Shown: positions 26,867 to 36,865 of the stretch, in pieces | How the letters are laid out: each line of letters begins with the position of its first letter | How positions within the stretch are numbered: the first letter of the stretch is position 1 | Assembly: GCF_000741135.1 (NCBI RefSeq) | Contig: NZ_JGYU01000005.1 | Location: 15,946 to 79,945, forward strand | DNA length: 64,000 nt | Origin: Bifidobacterium choerinum | GTDB lineage: Bacteria; Actinomycetota; Actinomycetes; Actinomycetales; Bifidobacteriaceae | Direction of reading: 5' to 3' | Translations under genes and position numbers: made by a program | The notes under the pieces: generated by a model | What the model saw: only the letters and a program-made list of their open reading frames with translations | What the model was told of the DNA's origin: nothing | The model's database searches: none

Positions 26867-28621
26867 TCACTCCGTTTCGCTCTTGAGCTGCTCTTCGTAG
26901 TCGCCGACCTCGGCGTTCTCCTCGTCCGCGTCGTCAGCGGCGTCGGTCAGGTCGGGATCGCCCATCACGCCTTCCTCGTCGCGGCGCGTGTTGCGGTCCT
27001 CCATCTCGGCGGGTTCGATGTCCATCTCGGCGCCGGCGCGCTGCTCCTCCTCGGGGATGCGCGTCTCGTCGTCCATGTTGACCCCGTCCTCGTCGTCGAG
27101 CGGCGCGTACTGCGCGTCGTCGGGCGTCACGCCGAGCTTCGCCTGCAGGTCCTCCGGAAGGTCCTCGACGTCGTAGTCGACGACGAAGTCGTCGCTCGTC
27201 TCGTCCTCGTCGGCGTCGGCGTAACGCGCCTCGAGATCGTCGATGAGCTCGTCGAGCGCGACTGCCTCGTCGTCGCGTCCGGCCTTGGACAGGAAGTACT
27301 GCTCGGCCTGCGCGGCGCGCATGCGGTATTCGCCGGCGAGTCCCTTGGCGTGCACGAGCTTGGAGACGACCTCGATCGCCTGGTCGACCATGCCCATGTC
27401 GTTGAGCGCGCCCGCGTAGACGAGGAACATCTCCGCCTTCGCCTCGCCGGTGAGCCGCTTGGCGTTGTCGGAAAGCGCGATCTCGATCGCCTTCTTCGGC
27501 TTGTCGAGTCCGCGTTCGCAGTCGGCCATGAACGGCAGGTAGTCGAGGTAGCCGTTCATGCGGAACGCCGTCTGGAACTCGCGCAGCGCGAGCTTGTAGT
27601 CGCCCTGACGGTAGGCGACCATCGCGAGCGTCTCACGGGCGATGTCGACGCGCGACGCCTGCTTGGCGGCCCACTTGGCGTGCGCGAGCGCCGCCTGCGG
27701 GTCGTCGGCCTCGAGCGTGTACGCGGCGAGGATGTGCAGGCCGATGTTCTCGGCATGCTCCTTCGACAGGCCGCGCAGACGTTCGCGCTCGTCCTTGCTC
27801 AGCATGTTCCATTCGAGGCCCTTCGGCATGACCGGCTCGCCCGGACGGCGGTCGGTGTACGGGTTCTGCGATGGGAAGCTGACGGTGCCGTCCGAGTTCT
27901 TGCGCGAATGCGCCATGTATTCGGCGCGCTTGCGGTCGTGGGGCGCCTGGCGCTCGGCGGCGTCGTGACGCTGGCCGCGGCGGTCGTCGCGGCGGTCGTC
28001 ATGGCGGAAATTGCGGCGGTCGTCGCCGCCACGGAAATTGCGGCGCTGGCCGTTGCCGTCACGACGGAAATCACGACGATCGTCGTCACCACGGCGGAAG
28101 TCACGACGCTGACCGCCGTTGCCGCCGTTGCGGTTGCTGCGATGGAAGTCACGGCGGTCGTCGTCACGACGGAAGCCGCGACGCTGGCCGTCGCCGTCAC
28201 GACGGAGATCACGACGATCGTCGTCACCACGGCGGAAGTCACGACGCTGACCGCCGTTGCCGCCACGATGGAAGTCGCGGCGCTGTCCGCCGCGCTCGTC
28301 GTCGCGTCCACGGAAACGATTGCCGGAACGCTGACCGCCGTTGCCGCCGTTGCCGTTGCGGTGGAAGCGACGCTGTCCGTCGCCGTCACGACGGAACTCG
28401 CCGCCGCCCTCGCCGTCACGGCGGAAGTCGTTGTTCCTGCCGCCGCCGTTGCCGTTGCGGTGGAAGTTGCGTCCGCCGCCGTTGCGGTTGCCGCGATGGA
28501 AGTCCGAGCCGCCGCGCGAACGGAAGCCGCCGCCGGAGCCGTGACGATGGCCGCCGTTGCCCGATCCGTAGCGGCGGTTGCCGCCTTGGGAATGATGCTG
28601 TGATCCGCGTTCGTCTGCCAT
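26867..28621 (-). CDS. TPR-like protein with long RGG/FRR-rich disordered N-terminus
   Basis: A 584-residue protein. Residues ~1-225 are a low-complexity region of Arg, Gly, Asp, Asn and Phe/His, built on repeats such as GGQRRDFRRGDDDRRD and FHRNGNGG, resembling RGG-type RNA-binding domains. Residues ~230-460 are helical and repeat-like (HILAAYTLEADDPQAALAHA, MVAYRQGDYKLALREFQTAF), consistent with tetratricopeptide repeats. The last ~120 residues are very acidic. The Arg-rich start and acidic tail make it strongly bipolar. It lies between tyrS and the phosphatase/tlyA genes. An RNA- or ribosome-related role is inference from this layout. Confidence 0.82.
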   Translation of the reverse strand: MADERGSQHHSQGGNRRYGSGNGGHRHGSGGGFRSRGGSDFHRGNRNGGGRNFHRNGNGGGRNNDFRRDGEGGGEFRRDGDGQRRFHRNGNGGNGGQRSGNRFRGRDDERGGQRRDFHRGGNGGQRRDFRRGDDDRRDLRRDGDGQRRGFRRDDDRRDFHRSNRNGGNGGQRRDFRRGDDDRRDFRRDGNGQRRNFRGGDDRRNFRHDDRRDDRRGQRHDAAERQAPHDRKRAEYMAHSRKNSDGTVSFPSQNPYTDRRPGEPVMPKGLEWNMLSKDERERLRGLSKEHAENIGLHILAAYTLEADDPQAALAHAKWAAKQASRVDIARETLAMVAYRQGDYKLALREFQTAFRMNGYLDYLPFMADCERGLDKPKKAIEIALSDNAKRLTGEAKAEMFLVYAGALNDMGMVDQAIEVVSKLVHAKGLAGEYRMRAAQAEQYFLSKAGRDDEAVALDELIDDLEARYADADEDETSDDFVVDYDVEDLPEDLQAKLGVTPDDAQYAPLDDEDGVNMDDETRIPEEEQRAGAEMDIEPAEMEDRNTRRDEEGVMGDPDLTDAADDADEENAEVGDYEEQLKSETE

Positions 28622-28736
28622 GTTCGTACCTTTTCAATCGAGAGGCGGGCATGTCGCCCGCCTCGTCCGTCATTGTCTTCCAGTGTAGCCAATCAGCGGT
28701 CCGGATCCGCCGTTTCGGCTGTCGGTGTGCAAAAAA

Positions 28737-30059
28737 TCAGCCGAGTTCGACGACGCCGAGCGCCTTCTTGCCGCGGCGCAGGATCGCGAAGCGTCCCTGC
28801 AGGAAGTCGTCGCCGCCGAGCAGCTGCTCCTCGTCCTCGACGCGCGCGTTGTTGAGGTACACGCCGCCGGACTTGATCGTCTTACGCGCCTCGGAGATCG
28901 ACTTGAACAGGCCGGCCCTGACGCCGGCCTCGCTGACGCGGTCGCCGGCAGCGGCCTTCGCGAAGGCCTTGGCGCCGTCCTCGTCCTCGACCTTGAGTCC
29001 TTCGAGCGCGGCTTCGAGGATGTCCTCGCCGATCTCGGCCACGTCGCCGCCGCGGCCGAACAGCGCGGTGGACGCCTCGATCGCCTGACGCGTCGCATCC
29101 TCGCCGTGCACGAGGCTCGTGACCTCCCATGCGAGCGCGCGCTGCGCCTCGCGGGCGCCCGGGTTCGTCTCGGTGGCTTCGAGCAGCTCCTCGATGCGCG
29201 CCTTCGGCAGGAACGTGAACGCCTTGAGCAGGCGCTCCATCTCGGCGTCCGGACGGTTGACCCAGAACTGGTAGAACTTGTACGGGCTGAGCATCGAGCC
29301 GTCGAGCCACACGGCGTTGCCTTCGGACTTGCCGAACTTCTTGCCGGTCGCGTCGGTGATGATCGGGCTGGCCATGACGTTGACGTTGACACCGCGCACC
29401 TTGTGGATGAGGTCGAGGCCGGAGGTGAGGTTGCCCCACTGGTCGGAGCCGCCGAGCTCGAGGACGCAGTTGAAGTGGTCGTACAGATGCAGGAAGTCGT
29501 TGCCCTGCAGCACCTGATAGCTGAATTCGGTGAAGGAGATGCCCTCCTCCGAGTTGAGGCGGCGGGCGACGATGTCCTTCGACAGCATCGTGCCGACGCG
29601 GAAGTTCTTGCCGACGTCGCGCAGGAAGTCGAGCACGTTCATCGTCGCGGTCCAGTCGTAGTTGGACACGAAGGTCACCGGGTTGTCGCCCTCCTGCACG
29701 AGGATGTCGCCGATCTGGATGCGCAGGCGCTCGCACCACTGCTCGACGACGTCCTTCGGGTTGAGGATGCGCTCGCCGGACTGGCGCGGGTCGCCGATGA
29801 GGCCGGTGGCGCCGCCGACGAGGGCGATCGGATGATGGCCGGCCTCCTGCAGGTGGCGCATGATGATGAGCTGCACGAGATTGCCGATGTGCAGCGACGG
29901 CGCCGTCGGATCGAAGCCGCAGTAATAGTAGATGGGCTCCCCGTTCAATGTCTCGGCGAGTCGATCCCTGTCGGTGGATTGCGAGATCAACCCGCGCCAT
30001 TGCAATTCATCGAGCACGGAGTCGAATCCGGCTTCCTTGAAATCGATGACGTGAGCCAT
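28737..30059 (-). CDS. tyrS: Tyrosyl-tRNA synthetase
   Basis: A 440-residue class I synthetase that charges tRNA-Tyr. The HIGH motif is SLHIGNL near residue 50, the tyrosine-binding region [16 protein letters not shown] and [11 protein letters not shown] follow, and the KMSKS loop is [12 protein letters not shown] near 240. A C-terminal S4 domain ends the protein ([20 protein letters not shown], then [11 protein letters not shown]). AAGGAG in front sets the ATG at 30059; upstream in-frame codons are not conserved. No T-box leader is seen upstream. Confidence 0.96.
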   Translation of the reverse strand: MAHVIDFKEAGFDSVLDELQWRGLISQSTDRDRLAETLNGEPIYYYCGFDPTAPSLHIGNLVQLIIMRHLQEAGHHPIALVGGATGLIGDPRQSGERILNPKDVVEQWCERLRIQIGDILVQEGDNPVTFVSNYDWTATMNVLDFLRDVGKNFRVGTMLSKDIVARRLNSEEGISFTEFSYQVLQGNDFLHLYDHFNCVLELGGSDQWGNLTSGLDLIHKVRGVNVNVMASPIITDATGKKFGKSEGNAVWLDGSMLSPYKFYQFWVNRPDAEMERLLKAFTFLPKARIEELLEATETNPGAREAQRALAWEVTSLVHGEDATRQAIEASTALFGRGGDVAEIGEDILEAALEGLKVEDEDGAKAFAKAAAGDRVSEAGVRAGLFKSISEARKTIKSGGVYLNNARVEDEEQLLGGDDFLQGRFAILRRGKKALGVVELG

Positions 30060-30453
30060 GCCAAACATCTCCTTGTGAAGTTTTCGAAGGTGCTCCCCGC
30101 CGTCCGGTCGGCGCGGAGCAAACACTGCCAGTGTGTCACACCTCGCCGACACTGCGCCGACGGCGTCACGGCCGCATCCACTCGCCTGTCGACTCCCCGA
30201 GATGCACCATGCCGCCCCGCGCGAGACCGCTCTCCCTCAGTGCCTTCCCTACCGGCTGCACCCCCGATTCCCTACCGGTGGCACCATCGATTCACCGTCA
30301 ACACTTATGGGTAGCACCTCTTACGGGCGGCATCGTCGATTCCCGACAGATTCCTTACGGGCGGCATCATCGGATTCCTATCGGCAGCGCCCCCGATTGC
30401 CCATCGACGGCGTCATCGATGGGCAAATCCTTACGGGCAGCATCATGTACCCC
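30060..30453. repeat. Repeat cluster upstream of tyrS
   Basis: A 394-base gap. At least eight copies in plus orientation from ~30245 to ~30435 (TACCGGTGGC, TTATGGGTAGC, several TTACGGGCGGC, TATCGGCAGC). No ORF is supported. Confidence 0.8.
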
Positions 30454-30981
30454 CTACCGGCGACGTCGCTGACGCTTACGGGCGGCATCCGCACGTTTAC
30501 GCCGCAACAGCCGCGACATCCACGATGCGAGCGTCTCTTGGATGGCGCTCGCCGTATCGGCGACGTTCACAATGACCCCCTCAAGATGTTTCGGCGGTAT
30601 CGGCGTCAGAGGAAACATATGCGTGCGGATGCTGTTCGCGACGACGTCGTCGATCTCGAAATCGGTGCGCGCGTTGCGTTCGGCGGCGTACGGGTGGCGG
30701 AATCCGTGCAGCCGATGGCTGCCGTCGTCGTAGTCGTGCCAATCGTACAGGAAGTAGTCGTGCAGCAGTGCCGCCCGTACGAGCGCGCGCAGGTTCACAT
30801 GGTTCCACAGTCGCAGCCGATCGGCGATCGCCACGCTCAGTCGCGCCACCTCCAGCGAATGCTCGTACGTCGTGACGTCGCCGTGCTGCAGACTTCGTTT
30901 TTCGATCTCCATGTGCTCGTGGTCCAGAATGTCCTGCCCGTAGTGATGCACGATGGCGTCGATGCGTTCCCGACTCAGCAT
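30454..30981 (-). CDS. HD-domain metal-dependent phosphohydrolase
   Basis: A 175-residue protein with the HD-domain pattern: HSLEVARLSVAIA near residue 45, the paired HD in AALLHDYFLYDW near 75, then GFRHPYAAERNA and VNVADTASAIQE. Such proteins hydrolyse phosphate esters or nucleotides; the substrate is unknown. GGGGGAG inside the annotated longer frame points to the ATG at 30981. The last ~13 codons (around 30454-30492, ADAARKRQRRR) are made from two copies of the intergenic repeat, and the stop TAG is the TAG of a CGCCGGTAG copy, so a repeat appears to have extended the gene. Confidence 0.85.
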   Translation of the reverse strand: MLSRERIDAIVHHYGQDILDHEHMEIEKRSLQHGDVTTYEHSLEVARLSVAIADRLRLWNHVNLRALVRAALLHDYFLYDWHDYDDGSHRLHGFRHPYAAERNARTDFEIDDVVANSIRTHMFPLTPIPPKHLEGVIVNVADTASAIQETLASWMSRLLRRKRADAARKRQRRRR

Positions 30982-31338
30982 GCGCTCCCCCTTCATTCAT
31001 CCGACCATGATGCGGCCATCCGCAATCGGTGCCGTTCTCTTACGGGATGCATCCCGTAAGAGAACGCCTCCCTAGACAGTGCGTCCCGTAAGCGCATGCG
31101 GACGCAGACGATATTGTTCACGGACGCCGCTGCCCGTAAGCGATGGCCGTGCTCAATCCCCGGGCGATACGTAGACGGCGCCGTGCTCCGAACGTTGCCG
31201 CCCGTAGACGATTGCGGGACGATATATGCGCGGCACACGCGGCAGTCGACGGCGATGTCGACGGCCGTGTGCGCCGCGCGAACGCATGGACGCACCGCCG
31301 GAGGTCTCCGTGCGGCGCGCCCATGCGTCAGGCGGACG
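30982..31338. repeat. Repeat-containing gap upstream of HD gene with a perfect 32-nt palindrome
   Basis: A 357-base gap after argH. At 31034-31065 two repeat cores meet head to head in a perfect 32-nt palindrome with no loop (left half GTTCTCTTACGGGATG, right half its complement). More minus-orientation copies follow at ~31083, ~31131 and ~31200. The right part holds the argH terminator. Confidence 0.88.
31228..31279 (-). terminator. Probable argH terminator
   Basis: A long hairpin 60 bases past the argH stop: GCGCGGCACACG (31228-31239) pairs with 31266-31279 with one bulge, and a second short stem (TCGAC/GTCGA) lies inside. An A/T-rich ATATAT follows on the minus strand. Confidence 0.6.
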
Positions 31339-32880
31339 TCACTGTTTCTTCGCGAGGGAGCCGGCCGCCTTGTAGGCGATGCCGTCGCTCTTGGCCTGGA
31401 ACATGCCGTGCAGGCGCTCGATCTGCGACTTCGCCGACATGATCTGTTCACGCACGCGCGTCGGCGCCGTGCCGCCCTTGCCGGCGCGCGCGGAGACGGA
31501 ACCCTCCGTCGACAGCACCTCGCGCACCTTCACCGCCTGCTCCGGCGCCACGAAACCGCGGAAGATCTCGATGAAATCGTCGTCGGACAGGTCCCACAGC
31601 TCCTCGCCGCGGCTTTCGGCCAGCTTGACGCATGCGCCGGAGAGTTCGTGCGCATGGCGGAACGGCACGCCGTTCTTCACGAGCCACTCGGCGATGTCGG
31701 TCGCGAGCGCGAAGCCGGTCGGCGCCTCCTGTTCGAGACGCTCCGCATTGAAGCGCATCGTGCGCACCATGCCGGTGAACGCGGGCAGCAGCACCTCGAG
31801 CGTGTCGGTCTGGTCGAACACCGCCTCCTTGTCCTCCTGCAGGTCGCGCGCGTACGCGGTGGGCAGGCCCTTGAGCGTCGCGAGCAGGCCGGTGAGGTCG
31901 CCGATGAGACGGCCGGCCTTGCCGCGCGCGAGCTCGGCGATGTCCGGGTTCTTCTTCTGCGGCATGATCGACGAGCCGGTGGAGTACGCGTCGTCGAGCG
32001 TGACGAAGCCGAACTCCTGCGTGTTCCAGATGATGATCTCCTCCGACAGTCTGGAGATGTCGACGCCGATCATCGCGGCGACGAACGAATATTCGGCGAC
32101 GAGATCGCGGCTCGACGTGCCGTCGATCGAGTTCTCGGTGACCTTCGTGAAGCCGAGTTCGCGCGCGACGACCGTCGGTTCCAGGCCGAGCGTGTTGCCG
32201 GCGAGCGCGCCGGAGCCGTAGGGGCTCGCGTCGACGCGGCTGTCCCAGTCGATGAAGCGTTCGACGTCGCGCAGCAGCGGCCACACGTGCGCCATGAGCT
32301 GATGTGCGAGCAGCACCGGCTGCGCGTGCTGCATGTGCGTGCGCCCCGGCATGACGGTGCGGCCCGCCGCCTTCGCCTGCTCGCACAGCGCGTCGGCGAG
32401 CGCGAGCACCTGCTTGGCGACGATGCGTGCGTGGCGGCGCAGCCACATGCGGATGAGCGTCGCGATCTGGTCGTTGCGCGAACGTCCGGCGCGCAGCTTG
32501 CCGCCGAGTTCGTCGCCGGCGATGTCGATGAGTCCGCGCTCGAGCGCCGTCGCCTCGTCCTCATCGTCCTCGATCGGCGCGAACTCGCCGCTGTCGACGC
32601 GGCGCTGCAATTCGTCGAGCGCGTTCTCCATGCGCTGCAGCTCGTCGGGAGTGAGCAGGCCCGCACGGCCGAGCGCACGCGCGTGGGCGCGCGAGCCGGC
32701 GATGTCGTCGTCGGCGAGTCGCCAGTCGAACTGCGTGGACTTGCTCAGCAGCGCGAGCTCGGGCGACGGGCCGGAGGAGAAACGGCCTCCCCACAACGCG
32801 AGATGCTCCCCCGACGGCTGTTGCTGCGCGGTCGGCGAGGTCTCGATGTCGGTCGTTCCGACGATGCGTTCGTCACTCAT
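31339..32880 (-). CDS. argH: Argininosuccinate lyase
   Basis: A 513-residue enzyme of the fumarase/aspartase superfamily, cleaving argininosuccinate to arginine and fumarate, the last arginine step. The signature [16 protein letters not shown] is near residue 305; [16 protein letters not shown] and [16 protein letters not shown] are also clear. The length is ~40 residues above usual because of an N-terminal extension and residues near the C-terminus. It follows argG on the same strand but is separated by about 600 bases of repeats and by the argG terminator. No ArgR box is visible directly upstream. Confidence 0.96.
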   Translation of the reverse strand: MSDERIVGTTDIETSPTAQQQPSGEHLALWGGRFSSGPSPELALLSKSTQFDWRLADDDIAGSRAHARALGRAGLLTPDELQRMENALDELQRRVDSGEFAPIEDDEDEATALERGLIDIAGDELGGKLRAGRSRNDQIATLIRMWLRRHARIVAKQVLALADALCEQAKAAGRTVMPGRTHMQHAQPVLLAHQLMAHVWPLLRDVERFIDWDSRVDASPYGSGALAGNTLGLEPTVVARELGFTKVTENSIDGTSSRDLVAEYSFVAAMIGVDISRLSEEIIIWNTQEFGFVTLDDAYSTGSSIMPQKKNPDIAELARGKAGRLIGDLTGLLATLKGLPTAYARDLQEDKEAVFDQTDTLEVLLPAFTGMVRTMRFNAERLEQEAPTGFALATDIAEWLVKNGVPFRHAHELSGACVKLAESRGEELWDLSDDDFIEIFRGFVAPEQAVKVREVLSTEGSVSARAGKGGTAPTRVREQIMSAKSQIERLHGMFQAKSDGIAYKAAGSLAKKQ

Positions 32881-33477
32881 GATGTCTCCATGTCTCCTTC
32901 GTCGCCATGCCGACGACGTGATATGCAGTGGCGCGCGACGTCAGGCGCACCTGTGTTTTCTTCCTGCCGGTGTTCATCCTACCGGTGTTCGTCGAAATCC
33001 GCCGCCGTTTTCCACGTCCGCCGGCCGCCGAAGGTCGTCACGGCCCGTTACGGGACGTACGTCCTGCGTCATCTATCGTCATCTATTACGGGATGATATT
33101 ACGGGATGTACGCGCCGCATCGTTACGGTGTGGTCGCTACGGGATGCATCCCCCACATCGTTATCGTTACGGGACGCATTCTCTCTCTGTCCTTAGTCCT
33201 TACGGGATGCGGCGAGCGGTTCGAACGGCTCGCCGAGCGTCCTGCGCACCCTCCGTGTCCTTACGGGATGCATGCTCCCGGTTGCCGTTCGTCCCGCCAT
33301 CGTTCGTCGTTACGGGTCGCATGCACCCGCGACGGCGAATCCGTTACGGGAGGCGACGTCGCCTACGGGAGGCGAACGCGGCGGAAAAACGAGGAGGACG
33401 CGCAGCGCGCGGCTGCCGCCCTCCCCATGATCGGAACGTTCATCGATCGGAACGTTCATGCGCGATACGAGTCAACG
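32881..33477. repeat. Repeat cluster between argG and argH
   Basis: A 597-base gap with about twelve copies, all plus orientation (~33047 to ~33375, mostly TTACGGGATGC, TTACGGGACGC or TTACGGGAGGC). At the right end lie the argG terminator and two direct copies of GATCGGAACGTTCAT at 33429 and 33445. Confidence 0.85.
33385..33424 (-). terminator. Rho-independent terminator of argG
   Basis: An imperfect ~13-bp stem (33393-33406 with 33412-33424) with a short loop, followed on the minus strand by five T (33389-33385). It lies 54 bases past the argG stop, so argH probably has its own promoter. Confidence 0.7.
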
Positions 33478-34716
33478 TCACTCGACGTCGTTGTCCGGGA
33501 CCTCGATGCCGTTGCCGAACTTGACATCGCGCGCGGCGGCGACCTTCGTCGGCAGGCCGTAAATCTCGATGAAGCCGTTCGACGCGTTCTGGTCGAAGGT
33601 ATCGCCGGAATCGTAGGTCGCGAGGTTGTAGTCGTAAAGCGATTCCGCGGAGCGACGTCCGACGACGACGGCGCGGCCGCCGTGCATGACCATGCGGATC
33701 TCGCCGGAAACGTACTGCTGCGTGTCGTTGATGAACGCGTTGAGAGACTTGACCGCCGGCGAGAACCACTGCGCGTCGTAGACGAGCTCGGCCCAGCGCT
33801 TGTCGATGTCGCGCTTGATGCGGTGCTGCTCGCGCTCGAGGCACATGTTCTCGAGTTCCTGATGCGCGGTGATGAGCGCGATCGCGCCCGGCGCCTCATA
33901 CAGCTCACGCGACTTGATGCCGACGAGACGGTCCTCGATGAGATCGACGCGGCCGATGCCCTGGGCTCCGGCGCGGCGGTTCATCTCCTCGATCGCCTGC
34001 AGCGGGGTGACGTCGCGGCCGTCGATCCTGACCGGCATGCCCTGCTTGAACTCGATGACGACCTCGTCCTCGACCGGCGGGAAGTCGGGATCGTCGGTGT
34101 AGGAATAGCAGTCCTTCGTCGGCGCGTTCCACGGATCCTCGAGGAAGCCGGTCTCGATGGCTCGACCCCACACGTTCTGGTCGATCGAGAACGGGCTCTT
34201 CTCGGTCTGCACGATCGGCAGCTTGTGGTCGTTTGCGTAGGCGATCTCGACGTCACGCGTCAGCGAAAGGTCGCGGATCGGGCTGATGGCCTTGAGCTCG
34301 GGGTCGATCGACTGGATCGAGACCTCGAAGCGGACCTGGTCGTTGCCCTTGCCGGTGCAGCCGTGCGCGATCGTGTCGGCGCCGAACTGGTGGGCGGCAC
34401 GCACGAGGTGCTTCGTGATGAGCGGACGCGAGATCGCGGAGACGAGCGGGTACACGCCCTCGTACATCGCGTTCGCCTTGAGCGCCTGCATGCAGTATTC
34501 GTTCGCGAATTCGTCGCGGGCGTCCACGACGTAGGCCTCGACGGCGCCGCATGCGAGTGCGCGTTCCTTGATCGTCTCGAGGCTCTCGCCGCCCTGACCA
34601 ACGTCGAGGGAGACGGCGACGACGTCCTTGCCCGTGCGGTCCTTGAGGTACGGGATGGCGACCGAGGTGTCGAGACCACCGGAATACGCCAGCACAATGC
34701 GATTCTGTTCGCTCAT
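33478..34716 (-). CDS. argG: Argininosuccinate synthase
   Basis: A 412-residue ATP-dependent enzyme joining citrulline and aspartate. The N-type ATP pyrophosphatase loop [15 protein letters not shown] is at residues ~10-24; [13 protein letters not shown] near 120 and [13 protein letters not shown] also fit. It has its own regulatory region with ArgR-like inverted sequences at 34735-34778 immediately before the ribosome-binding site (AAAGG), separate from the argCJBDFR unit. The C-terminus continues to the family's normal length. Confidence 0.97.
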   Translation of the reverse strand: MSEQNRIVLAYSGGLDTSVAIPYLKDRTGKDVVAVSLDVGQGGESLETIKERALACGAVEAYVVDARDEFANEYCMQALKANAMYEGVYPLVSAISRPLITKHLVRAAHQFGADTIAHGCTGKGNDQVRFEVSIQSIDPELKAISPIRDLSLTRDVEIAYANDHKLPIVQTEKSPFSIDQNVWGRAIETGFLEDPWNAPTKDCYSYTDDPDFPPVEDEVVIEFKQGMPVRIDGRDVTPLQAIEEMNRRAGAQGIGRVDLIEDRLVGIKSRELYEAPGAIALITAHQELENMCLEREQHRIKRDIDKRWAELVYDAQWFSPAVKSLNAFINDTQQYVSGEIRMVMHGGRAVVVGRRSAESLYDYNLATYDSGDTFDQNASNGFIEIYGLPTKVAAARDVKFGNGIEVPDNDVE

Positions 34717-34734
34717 GGGTTGACCTTTCTGTTC

Positions 34735-34778
34735 AGATATTCATGAGTATATACAGTCCTCTGTATAAATATTCATTC
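34735..34778 (-). promoter_or_regulatory. ArgR-type operator and promoter of argG
   Basis: An AT-rich island in GC-rich DNA, 19 bases before the argG start. The centre is a palindrome TATACAG-TCCT-CTGTATA (34750-34767), flanked by ATTCATGAGTA and AATATTCATT. ARG boxes are AT-rich palindromes containing ATTCA/TGAAT and TGCAT/TGTAT halves, so this fits ArgR control. A -10-like TATACT is embedded on the minus strand. Confidence 0.65.
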
Positions 34779-35384
34779 CGTGTCCATGACCGCAACCTCC
34801 CCAATCACCTGCGTGCGGCATTTGCTTACGGGACGCATCGCTTACGAGCGGCCACTGCGGAACGCTTACGGGATGCATCGGCGAGCGTTTACGGGCCGCA
34901 TCGCAGATCGTCTATCGGCAGCACCGCCGATCATCTACCGGTAGCACACGCATCTATCGACGTCACAATCAATCCCCCACTGGCGCCGTCGCCCGCCTGC
35001 CGACAGCACCGTCATCCGTCGTCCCGCCATCGATCTCCTACCGGCGGCAACTGCCTCCGCTACCGGTAGCGTCAACGTTCGTCGTCGAGCAACGGCATCC
35101 GCCACCGATAACGACGGCATCCGCTTACCGGCGGCGCCGACGGATCGGCCATCCGCCGTCCGCGACGATTGCTTCCCATAAGCGACATGTACGACATGTG
35201 ATGCACAGCGCACGTCATGCACAGCGCACGTCGTACGCCGCATGCCGCTTACGGGATGCGGCGTACGACGCGTTCTGCATGGCGCATCAAATACTCGACT
35301 GCCGGCTGCCGATTATCGGCAGCCGGCAGTCAGGCGGGCATTGCACAGCCACTCCCCGTAAGGGTTCGCGACGACGGGTCGCGC
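34779..35384. repeat. Repeat cluster between argR and argG
   Basis: About 600 bases without a gene. Plus-orientation copies (~34825-34895) and TACCGG/TATCGGCAGC variants lie to the left, minus-orientation ones to the right (~35170, ~35355). It also holds a 16-bp direct duplication (ATGCACAGCGCACGTC, 35201-35232), a 15-bp hairpin (35228-35242 with 35255-35269) with TTACGGG in its loop, and the argR terminator. Confidence 0.82.
35297..35331 (-). terminator. Terminator of the argCJBDFR operon
   Basis: Perfect 16-bp stem (35297-35312 with 35316-35331) and a three-base loop, 53 bases after the argR stop, with a weak T-rich tail (TATTTG) on the minus strand. Confidence 0.8.
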
Positions 35385-35903
35385 TCAGCTCTGCGTGGAG
35401 GCGACCTCGAGCAGCCATGCGGAGCGACGCTCGGCCATCGCATCGTCCACGCAGATGACGAGCACGGTGTCGTCGCCGGCGATCGTGCCGAGGACGCCGC
35501 CTATCGGATGCTTGTCGATGACGCTCGCGACGTACTGCGCGGCGCCCGACGACGTGTGCACGACGATGAGGTTGCGGGCGCAGGCCACCGACGTCACGAG
35601 TCCGGACAGGATGCGCGTCATCTGCTGCTGCGAGCGTTCGTCGCCGTCGAAGCCGGCGGCAGGAATCGGCTGGTCGTCGATCGTGTACGCCACCTTGCCG
35701 TCCGGAAGCCGCGTCTTCGTCGCGTTCATCTCGTCGAGGTCACGGCTGAGCGTCGCCTGCGTCACCTCGATCCCCTGGTCCGCGAGGATCTCGGAGAGCT
35801 GCGACTGCGACGTGACCACATGGTCGGCGAGCGCCTGCTCGATCGCGTTGAGGCGTGCGGCGCGACTGGCCGGACGCTGCAGCGGAGTCGTCGAATCGGT
35901 CAT
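35385..35903 (-). CDS. argR: Arginine repressor ArgR
   Basis: A 172-residue arginine-dependent repressor of the arginine genes. An N-terminal winged helix-turn-helix ([20 protein letters not shown], then [18 protein letters not shown]) precedes the C-terminal oligomerisation and arginine-binding domain ([31 protein letters not shown]). The ATG at 35903 overlaps the argF stop by one base (TGATG). Being last in the operon it represses, it should be autoregulated. The putative operators are at 42385-42455 and 34735-34778. Confidence 0.95.
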   Translation of the reverse strand: MTDSTTPLQRPASRAARLNAIEQALADHVVTSQSQLSEILADQGIEVTQATLSRDLDEMNATKTRLPDGKVAYTIDDQPIPAAGFDGDERSQQQMTRILSGLVTSVACARNLIVVHTSSGAAQYVASVIDKHPIGGVLGTIAGDDTVLVICVDDAMAERRSAWLLEVASTQS

Positions 35904-36865
35904 CAGGAGAGCAGGCTTTCGTCGCCGCGCTGCTTGCCGATGAGCCATGTCAGCAGCGCCTTCTGCGCGTGCAGACGATTCTCGGCCTCGTCCCAGACCA
36001 CCGACTGCGGACCGTCGATGACGGCGGAGGTCACCTCCTTGCCGCGGTAGGCGGGCAGGCAGTGCTGGAAGAGCGCGTCCGGCTTGGCGAGCGCCATGAG
36101 CTCCTCGTTGACCTGATACTGCCAGAAGGGCTTCGAACGCACGTCGTACTGGCTCTCCTCACCCATCGACACCCACGTGTCGGTGAAGACGCAGTCCGCG
36201 TCGCGCACCGCCTCCTGCGGATCGGTGGTCACGAGGATGCTACCGCCGGTAGTGGCGGCGATCGCCTCGGCGTCCTGCACGATGGCGTCGTCGGGCAGGA
36301 AGCCGTTGGGCCCCGCCACCCGTACATGCATGCCGGCGACGGCTCCGGCGAGCAGGTAGGAGTTGGCCATGTTGTTCGCCGCGTCGCCGAGGTAGGCGAT
36401 CGTCATGCCTTCGAGCGCGTCCACGCCGCCCTTGAACTGCGCGATCGTCAGGAAGTCGGCGAGCACCTGGCACGGATGGAATTCGTCGGTGAGGGCATTG
36501 ACGACCGGCACCGTCGCGACGCGCGCCATCTCCTCGATGCGCGACTGCTCGAAGGTGCGCCACACGAGCGCGTACGCCATGCGCGTGAGCACTTCGGTGG
36601 TGTCACGGATCGGTTCACCGCGACCGAGCTGGGATCCCGACTTGTCGATGACGAGGGGGTAGCCGCCGAGTTCGGCGACGCCGATCGAGAAGCTGGAACG
36701 CGTGCGCGTGCTCGGCTTGTCGAACAGCACGGCGACGCCCTGCGGCCCCTCGAACGGGCGGTGGTAGAACCTGTTCTCGCGGAACTTCATACCGAGTTCG
36801 AGGATCTGCTTCTGCTCGTCATGGTTGACGTCGTCGTCGCGCAGCATGTGACGGAGCTGTCCCAT
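35903..36865 (-). CDS. argF: Ornithine carbamoyltransferase
   Basis: A 320-residue enzyme making citrulline from ornithine and carbamoyl phosphate. The carbamoyl-phosphate loop is STRTRSSF near residue 53, and the ornithine-binding [12 protein letters not shown] lies near 275. An intergenic-type repeat copy (CTACCGCCGGTAG, ~36240) falls inside the coding sequence and encodes part of ATTGGSIL, a surface loop in the family. GGAGG lies ahead of the ATG. It is separated from argD by a structured 191-base gap. Confidence 0.96.
   Translation of the reverse strand: MGQLRHMLRDDDVNHDEQKQILELGMKFRENRFYHRPFEGPQGVAVLFDKPSTRTRSSFSIGVAELGGYPLVIDKSGSQLGRGEPIRDTTEVLTRMAYALVWRTFEQSRIEEMARVATVPVVNALTDEFHPCQVLADFLTIAQFKGGVDALEGMTIAYLGDAANNMANSYLLAGAVAGMHVRVAGPNGFLPDDAIVQDAEAIAATTGGSILVTTDPQEAVRDADCVFTDTWVSMGEESQYDVRSKPFWQYQVNEELMALAKPDALFQHCLPAYRGKEVTSAVIDGPQSVVWDEAENRLHAQKALLTWLIGKQRGDESLLS

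Noticed and set aside
28622-30453. T-box leader before tyrS (also looked for before leuS, pheS, thrC)
   Set aside because: No T-box sequence (TGGNACCGCG-like) or specifier hairpin is visible upstream of these genes.
30133-31059. Plus-strand open frame of 308 codons across the tyrS-HD gap and HD gene
   Set aside because: Repeat translation followed by the antisense of the HD-domain gene.
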